From positions 1-39,893 of the forward strand of contig JAJYNS010000026.1 in assembly GCA_021786195.1 (NCBI GenBank): a stretch of 39,893 nt of DNA. Reading direction: 5' to 3'. Position numbers and translations under genes: made by a program. This DNA is from Actinomycetes bacterium (GTDB lineage: Bacteria > Actinomycetota > Acidimicrobiia > Acidimicrobiales > Bog-793). Under the pieces are notes generated by a model. That model did not search any database. It was not told the DNA's origin and saw nothing but the letters and a program-made list of their open reading frames with translations. Shown here one piece after another: positions 32,223-39,893 of the stretch (position 1 is the stretch's first letter; every line of letters starts with the position of its first letter).

Positions 32223-32250
32223 CTCAGTGCATGGGGTGGCTGGGGTCGGC

Positions 32251-33504
32251 ATGAGCCTCTCGGGAAGGGTCAGTCCACCGGCGACGGTCGAGCCGTCCGA
32301 TGCCGCTCCCCGGCTACGGTCCCTCGCGACGGGCTCGGTCGCCGCCGAGCCCCTGGCGTCCGGCCGGGAGGCGCTCTCCCAGGCGGTCGCCTGGATCCGC
32401 TCCGCCGGTTGGCCCGTCGCCGTCTACGCGCTCTCCCGCGTCGTCCTGCTCGCCGTCGCCGGGATCGTCTCGGCGGCCGGCCACAAGACGCTGGTCGAGG
32501 AGATGTCCCGCTTCGACGGCCAGTGGTACCTGAAGCTGGCGGCGCACGGCTACCCGAGCGCGGTGGTGCACCACCAGTCGACGCTCGGCTTCTTCCCCCT
32601 CTACCCGATGCTGATCCGGGTCGTGTCCTGGTTCGGGTCGGTCTCCTACGCCGTCGGCGCGCTGCTGATCTCCTTCGCCGGCGGCCTCGTCGCCGTGGTC
32701 CTCGTCCAGCGCCTCGCGACTCGGTGGTGGGGCGAGCGGGCCGGCCGGCGAGCGGGCCTCGTATTCGCCATCTTCCCCGGCTCGATCGTCTTCTCGATGG
32801 CCTACTCCGAAGGTGTCGCGATCCCCCTCGTGCTCGGCTGCCTCCTCGCCCTGTCCTCCGAGCGCTGGCTCGTCGCCGGGCTGCTCGCAGGGCTCGCGAC
32901 CGCCGTCGAGCCGGTCGCGATGGTCCTCATCCCGGTCGCCGCGCTGGCCTCGGCCCGCAAGCTGCACGCAGCCGGCTGGGGCGACCGCTCTGCCCGGATG
33001 AGCCTTCTTGCGCCGCTGCTCGCCCCGGTCGGCGTCGGCGCGTTCGGCGCCTTCCTCTGGGCGTGGACGGGCACGCCGTTCGCCGCCTACCTCGCGCAGC
33101 ACTACGGGTGGTACCAGCAGAGCCAGCCCCTGGCGCTGCTCCACGTGCCGATCGTCAAGCACCTCATCGAGGACCCGCACGCCGTGTTGCGCTACCTCGC
33201 CACCTGGAACCTCTGGAACGGCGTGCTCGGCGGGGTGTTCCTCGTCGTCTCGCTCGTCGCGCTGTTCCGGGTGCGCCGCGAGCTCTCGCTCGGGGCGCTC
33301 GAGTGGACCGCCGGGATGGCCGCGATCACGCTCTGGTCCGTGACGACCCCGCCGAACGCCCGGATGATCCTCGTCGCCGCCCCGGCGGTGCTGGTCTGGG
33401 TCCGCAGGCTGCGGGCCGGCAGGCTCGCGCTCTTCGTCGGGGCGGAGCTCGTCGTGTTCGTCGTCGCGAGCGCGCTGACCTTCTCCGGCCACATGCTGCC
33501 CTGA
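32251..33504 (+). CDS. PIG-V-like membrane mannosyltransferase
   Basis: A 417-residue polytopic protein with about ten hydrophobic helices. After a 50-residue cytoplasmic stretch comes the first helix, then the conserved loop SRFDGQWYLKLAAHGYP, with R-F-D-G in place of the W-D-x-x-W/Y type catalytic region, and LGFFPLYPMLIR. These are the hallmarks of the PIG-V/GPI mannosyltransferase 2 family found in actinobacteria, GT-C enzymes that move mannose from a lipid-linked donor outside the membrane. The acceptor is unknown. ATG 32251 fits a promoter ending 29 bp upstream. Other polyprenyl-sugar GT-C families remain possible. Confidence 0.7.
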   Translation: MSLSGRVSPPATVEPSDAAPRLRSLATGSVAAEPLASGREALSQAVAWIRSAGWPVAVYALSRVVLLAVAGIVSAAGHKTLVEEMSRFDGQWYLKLAAHGYPSAVVHHQSTLGFFPLYPMLIRVVSWFGSVSYAVGALLISFAGGLVAVVLVQRLATRWWGERAGRRAGLVFAIFPGSIVFSMAYSEGVAIPLVLGCLLALSSERWLVAGLLAGLATAVEPVAMVLIPVAALASARKLHAAGWGDRSARMSLLAPLLAPVGVGAFGAFLWAWTGTPFAAYLAQHYGWYQQSQPLALLHVPIVKHLIEDPHAVLRYLATWNLWNGVLGGVFLVVSLVALFRVRRELSLGALEWTAGMAAITLWSVTTPPNARMILVAAPAVLVWVRRLRAGRLALFVGAELVVFVVASALTFSGHMLP

Positions 33505-33537
33505 CCGGGGAGGGCCGGCGGCCGCCTGTCGGCGGCG

Positions 33538-33963
33538 TCAGCGAGGGCCCGACCCGCTCAGGATCGCTCGCCGCGTCGGCTGTCGGTCCTCCGAGCCCTC
33601 GTCCTGCTCTCGCTGCTCAGGGATGGGAAGGGCCGCAGATCCGGCGCCCGCCATCGGCAGCGGCCGCCTCGGCCGGCGACTCCCCGAGCTGCCGCCTCGC
33701 CCACGGTGCACGAGAAGCCCGTGCAGCGGGTCCGGCACGGCCTCGAGCGCCGCGACGACGGCGGGAAGGTCCCGGAAGCGCTCGAAGGCGGCTTCGTCGG
33801 GGAGCTCGAGCTCGAGCACGCTGCCCCAGGGAAGATGGTGCCAGCCCCAGTCCGTGGCGCCGAGGCCGAACCCCGCCTGCACGAGGGCGTCGCCGTGCGC
33901 GTCCGCCCAGGCACGGGCGCTGCCCGGCCCGTCGAGGACCTCGATCGCGAACCACTCCGCCAC
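33538..33963 (-). CDS. Conserved hypothetical protein
   Basis: 141 residues from GTG 33963. The first 95 residues form a compact domain I recognise from many actinobacteria without a known function: EWFAIEVLDGPGSARAWADAHGDAL, GATDWGWHHLPWGSVLELELPD, FERFRDLPAVVAALEAVP and DPLHGLLVHRGRGGSSG. The remaining 45 residues are low-complexity and may be a frame extension peculiar to this genome. No membrane segment. It lies 22 bp after the efflux pump gene on the same strand, so may share its transcript. Confidence 0.7.
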   Translation of the reverse strand: MAEWFAIEVLDGPGSARAWADAHGDALVQAGFGLGATDWGWHHLPWGSVLELELPDEAAFERFRDLPAVVAALEAVPDPLHGLLVHRGRGGSSGSRRPRRPLPMAGAGSAALPIPEQREQDEGSEDRQPTRRAILSGSGPR

Positions 33964-33985
33964 GTCCCGGAGCTTATGCTCGCCC

Positions 33986-35506
33986 CTACGCGACGGCGAC
34001 GGCTCCGTCCTGCGTGGCGAGCTCCTCCTTGCGTGCCCGCACGAGGAGGGCCGCCGCCACGGTGGCGATCCCGAGGAACGCGGCAGCGTAGACGAAGGCG
34101 ACGGCGTAGCCGTGGACGAGCCCTCGTGCCACGACGGCAGCGCTGCGGCCGTGCAGGGCGAGGTAGGTCGCGGTCGCCGAGGCGGCGACGGTGTTGAGGA
34201 GCGCGGTGCCGAGCGAGCCGCCGACCTGCTGGGTCGCGTTGACGAGGGCGCTCGCGACGCCGGCGTCGTGGTCGGCGACGCCTACGAGCGCCGTCGAGCT
34301 CAGGGCGACGAACGCGAAGCCAAGACCGGCGCTCATCACGAGCTCGGCCGGAAGGACGTGGACGGCGAAGCTCGAGTGGACGCCGATCCCGGTGAGCCAG
34401 GCGACGCCGGCGACGCCGCAGAGGAAGCCCCCGGTCATGAGCGGCCGCGGGCCGAACCGGGGGAGCGCCTTGCTGGCGAGCGCAGCCGAGAGGACGACGG
34501 CCCCGGAAAAGGGAAGAAAGGCGAAGCCCGTCTTGAGCGCGGAGTAGCCGAGCGTGACCTGCAGGTAGTAGGTCATGAACAAGAACATGCCGAACAGGCC
34601 GACCCCCGCCATGAACGACCCGAGGAAGGACCCGCCGCGATTGCGGTCCGCGAGGACCCGCATGGGCAGGAGCGGGTGCGCGGTGCGGAGCTCGATGGCG
34701 ACGAAGAGGACGAGGAGCGCGACCCCGGCCGCGAGCAGCCCGAGGGTGCTCGTGGCCGACCAGCCGGACTGGTAGGCCTCCTGGAAGCCGTAGACGACGG
34801 CGACGAGCCCGAGCGTGACCGACACCGCCCCCGGCAGGTCGTAGCGGCGGTCGCCCGCGGCTCGGCTCTCCCGGGCGAGGCGGGCGCCCGCGATCGCCGC
34901 GAAGAGGGCGACGGGGGCGTTCACGAGGAGGCACCACCTCCAAGAGGCGTACTCGGTGAGGATCCCACCGAGCAGCAGCCCGACGGCAGAGCCCCCGCCG
35001 GCGATCGCGCCGTACACCGCGAAGGCGGTGGCTCGCTCCTTCGCCTCGGTGAAGGTGACGGTGAGCAGCGCGAGCGAGGCCGGCGCCATGAGCGCCCCGA
35101 ACGCCCCCTGCAGCGCCCGTGCGCCGAACAGCATCGCCGGGTCCTGGGCGAGGCCCCCGAGCGCGGACGCCGCGCCGAAGCCGATCAGCCCGACGATGAA
35201 CATCCGCTTGCGTCCGACGAAGTCGGCGATCCGCCCGCCGAGCAGCAGCAGGCCGCCGAACGCGAGGGTGTAGGCGGTGATCACCCACTGCCGGTCGATG
35301 GTCGAGATGTGGAGCGCTCGCTGGGCGGAGGGGAGCGCGATGTTCACGATCGTCGCGTCGAGTACCACCATGAGCTGGGCGACCGCGATGACGGCGAGGG
35401 CCTTCCAGCGGCGCGGGTCGGGCGCGTCCTCGCCCTCCGGCGGGCGCGCCGAACGGTCGAGGGGGGCGCCGGCCTGGGCGAGGGCTTCGGTACCGGGGCG
35501 GGGCAT
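33986..35506 (-). CDS. MFS drug efflux pump, DHA2 (EmrB/QacA) family
   Basis: A 506-residue protein with 14 predicted membrane helices. Family features: LMVVLDATIVNIALPS in helix 1, the motif-A loop GGRIADFVGRKRMF, RALQGAFGALMAPASLALL (motif B), and the motif-C-type helix AIAGGGSAVGLLLGGILTE. DHA2 pumps use the proton gradient to expel drugs or antiseptics. ATG 35506 has AAGGAG six bases upstream; an in-frame ATG 51 bases further upstream is possible. A promoter and palindromic operator lie about 200 bp upstream, so expression is probably ligand-induced through a TetR-type repressor encoded elsewhere. Confidence 0.92.
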   Translation of the reverse strand: MPRPGTEALAQAGAPLDRSARPPEGEDAPDPRRWKALAVIAVAQLMVVLDATIVNIALPSAQRALHISTIDRQWVITAYTLAFGGLLLLGGRIADFVGRKRMFIVGLIGFGAASALGGLAQDPAMLFGARALQGAFGALMAPASLALLTVTFTEAKERATAFAVYGAIAGGGSAVGLLLGGILTEYASWRWCLLVNAPVALFAAIAGARLARESRAAGDRRYDLPGAVSVTLGLVAVVYGFQEAYQSGWSATSTLGLLAAGVALLVLFVAIELRTAHPLLPMRVLADRNRGGSFLGSFMAGVGLFGMFLFMTYYLQVTLGYSALKTGFAFLPFSGAVVLSAALASKALPRFGPRPLMTGGFLCGVAGVAWLTGIGVHSSFAVHVLPAELVMSAGLGFAFVALSSTALVGVADHDAGVASALVNATQQVGGSLGTALLNTVAASATATYLALHGRSAAVVARGLVHGYAVAFVYAAAFLGIATVAAALLVRARKEELATQDGAVAVA

Positions 35507-35607
35507 CGGATCTCCTTGCCTTGGGGGGTTCTCGGGTGTGGTTCGGCTGGGGGACATCGGGGTCTCGGGGGCTCGGAGACCCGGCGACGGCCACCGTAGG
35601 CGACGCA

Positions 35608-35626
35608 CCGGACAGGAGCTGTCCGG
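35608..35626. promoter_or_regulatory. Perfect inverted repeat in efflux-pump leader
   Basis: CCGGACAG-GAG-CTGTCCGG: an 8-bp stem and 3-base loop, inside the roughly 190-base untranslated leader of the pump gene. AGGAGATCCG beside it (minus strand) is repeated at the pump's own ribosome site (35507-35516). It could be an RNA hairpin or a second repressor site. Confidence 0.5.
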
Positions 35627-35699
35627 ATCTCCTGACGGGTCTGGCTGCGCACCGCCCGTCCGGCAGGAGGTGCCCGCCACGGGACCGCCCTGCCCCTGA

Positions 35700-35728
35700 A
35701 CTCTAACGGCACGCTCAACGAAACGCAA
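35700..35728 (-). promoter_or_regulatory. Efflux-pump promoter
   Basis: On the minus strand, TTGCGT (35723-35728), a 17-bp spacer, then TAGAGT (35700-35705). Transcription would begin near 35693, giving a long leader before ATG 35506. Confidence 0.55.
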
Positions 35729-35740
35729 CGGTATCGTTTC
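35720..35740. promoter_or_regulatory. TetR-type operator overlapping the -35 box
   Basis: GAAACG, nine bases, CGTTTC form a perfect interrupted palindrome. The inner AACGGTATCGTT resembles the half-sites of many TetR-family operators. It covers the -35 hexamer of the pump promoter, so a bound repressor would block RNA polymerase. No tetR gene is adjacent. Confidence 0.55.
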
Positions 35741-35776
35741 TTAACCCGTCGAACGGGTCGTGCGCACGGCCGGGGG

Positions 35777-36390
35777 ACGGCGCTGGGGCGCACCGTCGAG
35801 GACCGCACCGCGGTCCCCGGCGTCGCCACGGGCCTCGCGGTGACCGGCGCCGGCGGCGACGTGCTGTTCGTCGAGGCGACCGCGACAGACGGCGGCGAGG
35901 GGCTGACCGTCACCGGCCAGCTCGGCGAGGTGAGGAAGGAGCCCGCCGAGAACGTGCTCTCCTACGTCCGCTCCCACGCCGCCGAGCTCGGGATCGAGGC
36001 CGCCGCCTTTGCCGGCCGGCACTTCCACCTGCACGTGCCTGAAGGCGCCGTGCCGAAGGACGGCCCGTCCGCGGGGTGACGATGGTGACTGCCCTCGTGG
36101 GCCTGCTGGCCGGCGTGCCGGTGGACTCCGGGGTCGCGATGACCGGGGAGGTCACCCTGCGCGGGCGCGTGCTGCCGGTCGGCGGCGTCCGCCAGAAGGA
36201 CCTCGCCGCGCGACGTGCCGGGATCGGCGAGGTCGTCTTGCCGCGACGCAACGGCGACGACCTCGAGGACCTCGCCCGGGCGGTGAGGCAGGAGATGACC
36301 TTCCATCTCGTCGAGGACGTCACCGGGGTCCTCGCCGCCACCCTGGCCCACAGCCGGGCGCCTCAGGTGGCTGCCCCGGTGGCCGCCTGA
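35777..36390 (+). pseudogene. lon: lon protease, C-terminal domain remnant with frameshift
   Basis: Only the peptidase domain of Lon survives. Frame one reads VPGVATGLAVTGAGGDVLFVEA split by family gaps, LTVTGQLGEVRKEPAENVLSY and HLHVPEGAVPKDGPSAG, with the catalytic Ser, then hits TGA at 36077-36079. Frame two, from about 36076, continues as TMVTALVGLLAGVPV, AMTGEVTLRGRVLPVGGVRQK (split by context) and the catalytic Lys of V-R-Q-K-D-L-A-A. Adding one G to the GGGG at 36075 restores the frame, so a one-base deletion is the simplest cause. The N-terminal and AAA+ domains are absent. An error in the assembly could mimic the frameshift but not the truncation. Confidence 0.8.
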
Positions 36391-36397
36391 GCCTGCG

Positions 36398-36817
36398 CTA
36401 CGGCTCGATGGCGCCGAGAGTGAGGAGCAGGTTCGCCCACCAGCGCTGCTCTCCGGTGGCCACGGCCAGGGCGACGTTCGGCCCGCGCCCGGCTTCGTAG
36501 AAGGCGTGGCGCGCGAGCCGGGCGATCGGCACGCCGGGGCCGAGGAGCTCGGCGAACTCGGCGAAGATCGGAGCGTCGCCCCCGCCGTCGGGTGCCATCA
36601 CCGCGGCAGACTCGATCGGCACTGCGGTCAGGAGCGTCGCCAGCACGTCGGTTACGAGCGGCATCCCGGGCCGCAGGTTGAGGTGAACCCGCACGGCTCG
36701 ATGGTTCGACGCGGTCGAGTGCGGGTAGTTGGCGTCCATGAGGAGGACCTGGGAGCCATGGCCGGCCGCGGCGAGGGCGCCGATGATCTCCGGGTGGGTG
36801 AGCGGGTAGCGCAGCAC
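36398..36817 (-). CDS. RbsD/FucU-family sugar mutarotase
   Basis: A 139-residue protein from GTG 36817. It has the FucU/RbsD hallmarks THPEIIGALAAAGHGSQVLLMDANYP (catalytic His and the D-A-N-F/Y-P motif, closer to FucU than RbsD), HAFYEAGRGPNVALAVATGE and the WWANLLLTLG ending. These enzymes interconvert anomers of free sugars such as fucose or ribose. Being divergent from a LacI regulator and a GH51 arabinofuranosidase, it may act on L-arabinose released by that enzyme; this is inference. It is convergent with the lon remnant, eight bases away. Confidence 0.85.
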   Translation of the reverse strand: MLRYPLTHPEIIGALAAAGHGSQVLLMDANYPHSTASNHRAVRVHLNLRPGMPLVTDVLATLLTAVPIESAAVMAPDGGGDAPIFAEFAELLGPGVPIARLARHAFYEAGRGPNVALAVATGEQRWWANLLLTLGAIEP

Positions 36818-36874
36818 CGCGGCAGCGTAGCGGCGGGCGCGTGACGCCGGTGGCGTAGTCGGATCGACTCCTGT

Positions 36875-36903
36875 TTGACACGAAAGGGTTTTTGCCGTAG
36901 CAT
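36875..36903 (+). promoter_or_regulatory. Promoter of the LacI-GH51 operon
   Basis: TTGACA (36875-36880), 17-bp spacer, TAGCAT (36898-36903). A perfect -35 with a fair -10, directly followed by the palindromic operator. Confidence 0.7.
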
Positions 36904-36921
36904 TGAGCGAACGTTCGCTCA
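36904..36921. promoter_or_regulatory. LacI-type operator
   Basis: TGAGCGAACGTTCGCTCA is a perfect 18-bp palindrome with a central CG, the usual shape of LacI/GalR-family operators. It starts right after the -10 box and covers the transcription start, so the regulator probably represses itself and the arabinofuranosidase gene. Confidence 0.8.
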
Positions 36922-36997
36922 GGGCGAGCGGCGTTCGGCTGGGACGGCGGAGGCCGCGACGTGGCCGCCGCCTGGAGCGGTGTCGGGGGTCTGCGGA

Positions 36998-38080
36998 GTG
37001 GGGAGACGGCGCTACGCGTCGCTGAAGGAAGTCGCGGCAAGGGCCGGGGTGAGCTTCCAGACGGCGAGCAAGGTGCTGAACGGCGGTGAGGTCCGCGTGG
37101 CGCCGGCCACCGCGCAACGGATCCTGGCCGCCGCGGTCGAGCTCGGCTACTCGCCCAACTCGATCGCTCGCAGCCTCGTGCAGCGGGCCACGGCGACGAT
37201 CGGCCTCGTCGCAGGCGACTTGACGGACGCCGCGCTGGCGAAGTTCGCCGTCGCCGCGGAGCAGGCCGCGCGCCGCCACGGGCTGGCCGTGCTCGTCGGC
37301 AACATCGTCGGTGGCCTCGGTGAGCGGGGCTCGGGCGCGCCTGGCGACGGCGCAAAGGTCGTGCGCATGCTCGTCGAGCGGAGGGTGGACGGCATCATCG
37401 CCGCCGCGCCGCAGCTCGAGGAGGACGCCGAGGTCGCCGAGCTGCTCAGGCGCTACGTCCCTGCGGTGAGCCTGCACCACGTGCCCGGCGGCGGCGTCCC
37501 CGTCGTCGGGTCCAACCACCGCGAGGCCGGGCGCATCGCCACCGAGCACCTGCTCTCCCAGGGGCATCGCCGCATCGCCACCGTCACGGGGCCCTTCCGG
37601 CGCCTCGTCGTCCGGAGCCGGACCCGCGGCTACGAGGACGCGCTCCGGGCCGAGGGCGTCGACCCGAGCGACGACCTCGCCGTCGAGGCCGACTGGACGC
37701 CGGGAGGGGCGGCTGCGGCAACTCGGCTGCTGCTCGAGCGAGATCCCCAGGTGACCGCCGTCTTCGTCCACAGCGACGAGATGGCGATCGGGGTGCTCTC
37801 CGCGCTCGGCGCCTCGGGCCGCAAGGTGCCCGAGGACGTAGCCATCGTGAGCTGCGACGACATGCCCTTCGCCGAGCATCTGACCCCGCCGCTCACCTCG
37901 GTGCGCGTGCCCTTCGCTCAGACGGGTGAGGCGGCGGTGGAGCTGCTGCTCCGGAGGATCGCGGGTGAGGCCGTGCCGACCGAACCGGTGCTGCTCCCGG
38001 TCGAGCTGGTCGTCCGGCGCTCGAGCGGCGCGGGCGCGGGAGAGGGCCGCGACGGCGGAGAAGGCGAGGAGGCGACGTGA
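36998..38080 (+). CDS. LacI-family transcriptional regulator
   Basis: A 360-residue repressor. The N-terminal helix-turn-helix is SLKEVAARAGVSFQTASKVLNG, followed by the hinge GYSPNSIARSLV and a periplasmic-binding-type sugar domain (TIGLVAGDLTD, VDGIIAAAPQ, HRRIATVTGP, AIVSCDDMPFAEHLTPPLTSVRVP). The C-terminal 20 residues are acidic/Gly-rich. The GTG at 36998 leaves the usual short lead before the helix-turn-helix; GTG 36980 is an alternative. Its stop overlaps the GH51 start by four bases, so both are made together. The effector is probably arabinose or an arabino-oligosaccharide, judged from context. Confidence 0.92.
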   Translation: MGRRRYASLKEVAARAGVSFQTASKVLNGGEVRVAPATAQRILAAAVELGYSPNSIARSLVQRATATIGLVAGDLTDAALAKFAVAAEQAARRHGLAVLVGNIVGGLGERGSGAPGDGAKVVRMLVERRVDGIIAAAPQLEEDAEVAELLRRYVPAVSLHHVPGGGVPVVGSNHREAGRIATEHLLSQGHRRIATVTGPFRRLVVRSRTRGYEDALRAEGVDPSDDLAVEADWTPGGAAAATRLLLERDPQVTAVFVHSDEMAIGVLSALGASGRKVPEDVAIVSCDDMPFAEHLTPPLTSVRVPFAQTGEAAVELLLRRIAGEAVPTEPVLLPVELVVRRSSGAGAGEGRDGGEGEEAT

Positions 38081-39555
38081 CGGAGATCTATCTCGACCCC
38101 TCAAGGGTGGTGGGCAGGCTGGAGCGGACCGTGTTCGGCGGGTTCGTCGAGCATCTCGGGCGCTGCATCTACGGCGGGGTCTACGACGAAGGCTCGCCGC
38201 TTGCCGACTCGGACGGCTTTCGCACCGACGTGCTCGCCCTCCTTCGCGACCTCCGCCTCGGAGTGCTGCGCTGGCCGGGCGGCAACTTCGTCTCGAACTA
38301 CCACTGGCAAGACGGCGTCGGCCCGAAGGACGCCCGACCGAGCCGGCCCGAGCTCGCCTGGGGTGGCACGGACTCGAACCGCTTCGGCACCGACGAGTAC
38401 CTGCGCTACTGCGCCGAGCTCGGCGTGGCGCCGTACATCTGCCTCAACATGGGGACCGGCGACCTGGCCGAGGCCCTCGCGTGGGTCGAGTACTGCAACT
38501 CGCACCGAGATACCTACTTCGCGCAGGCTCGCCGGCAAAACGGCCGCGAGGAGCCCTGGGCCGTCCCGTATTGGGGGCTCGGCAACGAGATGTACGGCGA
38601 GTGGCAGGTCGGCTCGATGTCGGCGGAGGAGTACGCCCGCGAGGCGACCCGCTGGGCTCGGGCGATCCGGATGCTCGACCCTCAGGCGAAGCTCGTGAGC
38701 TGCGGGATGGTCGGCTGGAGCGAGTGGGACCGCGTCGTCGTCGACGCGCTCGCGCCGCTCGTCGACTACCACTCGATCCACATCTACACCGGTTCGGAGG
38801 ACTACTGGACCAATGTCTTGCAGCCCCACCAGGCGGAGCGGGCCATCGCCGCGGCCCGTGGCCTGATCGAGCGCGCCGCGTACCTGCAGCGCGTCGACCA
38901 CCCGCCACGCCTCGCCTACGACGAGTGGAACGTCTGGTACCGCAACATGGACGGTGCCCTGGAGGAGCGCTACAGCTTCGTCGACGCCCTCGCGGTCGGG
39001 ACCTACCTCAACATCTTCGTCCGCAACTGCGCCTGGGTGAAGATGGCCAACCTCGCCCAGATGGTGAACGCCATCGCCCCGATCGTGACGACGCCGGAGG
39101 CCGTTGCCGTCCAGCCGATCTACTACCCCTTCCTCCTCCACTCCCAGGGCGCGCTCGAGCTCGCCGTCGACGTCTTCGTCGAGGGCCCGACGGTCGAGTG
39201 GCCCGGCGAGCCGCACAAGAGCCGCTGGCCCCATCGAGTCGGCGACCTCGGCCCCTTCCCACTGGTCGACGCCGCGGCGACCGTGGACGCCGGGCGCCGC
39301 CGGATGTTCCTCACGCTCGTGAACCGCAGCCCGGAGGAGCCGGAGCAGGTGGAGCTCATCGTACGCGGGCGCGCCCTCGACGGGCCGGCTCGCCTGAGGA
39401 CCCTCACGGCGGAGCGCTCCACGGCCGGCCGAGCGATCGCCGACGTCGAGACGGCATGCCTCGAGGAGGGGGGGGTGGCGACCAAGGGCTCCTCGGTCGA
39501 GCTGGCGCTGCCGCCGCAGTCCTTCACCGCCGTCGAGCTATCGCTCGGTGGCTAG
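38077..39555 (+). CDS. GH51 alpha-L-arabinofuranosidase
   Basis: A 492-residue glycoside hydrolase of normal length. It starts with the family's FGGFVEHLGRCIYGGVYD; LRWPGGNFVSNYHWQDGVGP follows. The catalytic acid/base Glu lies in YWGLGNEMYGEWQ and the nucleophile Glu in LAYDEWNVWY. A beta-sandwich C-terminal domain ends VELALPPQSFTAVEL. The enzyme removes terminal L-arabinofuranose from arabinoxylan or arabinan oligosaccharides. There is no signal peptide, so it works on imported fragments. GTG 38077 has GAGGAGG upstream. No sugar importer for it is visible before the window ends. Confidence 0.95.
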   Translation: MTEIYLDPSRVVGRLERTVFGGFVEHLGRCIYGGVYDEGSPLADSDGFRTDVLALLRDLRLGVLRWPGGNFVSNYHWQDGVGPKDARPSRPELAWGGTDSNRFGTDEYLRYCAELGVAPYICLNMGTGDLAEALAWVEYCNSHRDTYFAQARRQNGREEPWAVPYWGLGNEMYGEWQVGSMSAEEYAREATRWARAIRMLDPQAKLVSCGMVGWSEWDRVVVDALAPLVDYHSIHIYTGSEDYWTNVLQPHQAERAIAAARGLIERAAYLQRVDHPPRLAYDEWNVWYRNMDGALEERYSFVDALAVGTYLNIFVRNCAWVKMANLAQMVNAIAPIVTTPEAVAVQPIYYPFLLHSQGALELAVDVFVEGPTVEWPGEPHKSRWPHRVGDLGPFPLVDAAATVDAGRRRMFLTLVNRSPEEPEQVELIVRGRALDGPARLRTLTAERSTAGRAIADVETACLEEGGVATKGSSVELALPPQSFTAVELSLGG

Positions 39556-39893
39556 GGGCGTGGACCAGAACCTACCTAATGCTCTCGCCTGAGATTTCGG
39601 TCACCCGTATGAATATCCAACAGCCCAAGCGACCAGCAACAAGACACAACACAAACTCCCACACCTATGCAGGGACATCGGCAATGTCGAGGCGACTAGC
39701 GGTCGGTTGGGCACTGCCGTGAGCTGAGGCTGCCCGCGAGCTCCGCCCGGCTCCGAGTGACAATGCGGGTCTTCTGACGTTTCCGGGGGTCGATTCCCCA
39801 CCCGGAAGGGCTTCGGTCTAGGAGCGCGACGGTGCTCACACGCGCGTAGCGGTGATGTCCGAGCCGGGCCTATCGCCTATCGGGTGCTCGCAC
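39556..39893. other. Gene-poor, less GC-rich right end
   Basis: The first 170 bases are clearly less GC-rich than the rest, with no credible reading frame. Bases 39782-39808 hold TTCCGGG and CCCGGAA as 7-bp arms around GGTCGATTCCCCA. This hairpin recalls a tRNA T arm but lacks the rest of a tRNA. No terminator with a T-tract after the GH51 gene was found. Confidence 0.4.

Noticed and set aside
39601-39801. 66-codon minus-strand ORF at the right end
   Set aside because: It has no ribosome site or recognisable domain, and its composition looks like non-coding DNA.
39782-39808. tRNA gene suggested by a GGTCGATTCC-like T arm
   Set aside because: No anticodon arm, D arm or matching 5' acceptor strand is found upstream; the arms pair with each other as a simple hairpin.
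1-39893. CRISPR array or tandem repeat array
   Set aside because: No regularly spaced direct repeats were seen; repeats found are IS ends, operators or short hairpins.

Overview
The window is about 70% G+C. It carries an actinobacterial gene set: a mec-cysO-cysM cysteine operon running into murI, rph and rdgB (as in the Mycobacterium tuberculosis Rv1334-Rv1341 block), a PimB-like mannosyltransferase, a NrdR-controlled B12-dependent ribonucleotide reductase, frequent GTG starts and many 4-bp ATGA/GTGA overlaps. I infer an actinomycete, perhaps of the Acidimicrobiia; no rRNA is present to settle it.

Bases 1 to about 4,220 are an accessory arm made mostly of broken genes: the 3' part of an OLD-type TOPRIM nuclease gene, a frameshifted DDE transposase remnant with a divergent DUF6788 ORF, the first 63 codons of an hsdM methylase gene, and one intact-looking IS1182-family element (2583-4218) with perfect 16-bp inverted ends and a CCCT target duplication. 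The element lies 33 bp beyond the 3' end of the tmRNA gene ssrA, a classic island integration site.

From 4,252 the chromosome looks like core. ssrA and smpB (minus strand) are back to back with mec-cysO-cysM-murI-rph-rdgB, then an epimerase and a GT4 mannosyltransferase. CysO ends in Gly-Gly-Ala-Ala instead of Gly-Gly, so Mec may have to trim the carrier before it can be activated. Then come hsp20 and an NRAMP-like transporter (minus strand), a tiny Cys-rich protein, a START-like protein, a short flavin-dependent oxidoreductase homologue and an aminotransferase. nrdJ follows with a near-consensus promoter and a tandem NrdR box pair. After it lie serA and a complete branched-chain amino-acid/amide-type ABC importer whose two permeases are fused in one protein.

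From 26.7 kb there are small exported or membrane proteins, a two-gene heterodimeric ABC exporter, a PIG-V-like mannosyltransferase, a conserved small protein, and a DHA2 drug-efflux pump with a palindromic operator over its -35 box. A truncated, frameshifted lon remnant follows. The right end is an arabinose-type locus: a FucU/RbsD-like mutarotase gene divergent from a LacI-family regulator (18-bp perfect palindrome next to its promoter), translationally coupled to a GH51 arabinofuranosidase. The last 340 bases are less GC-rich and hold no convincing gene.
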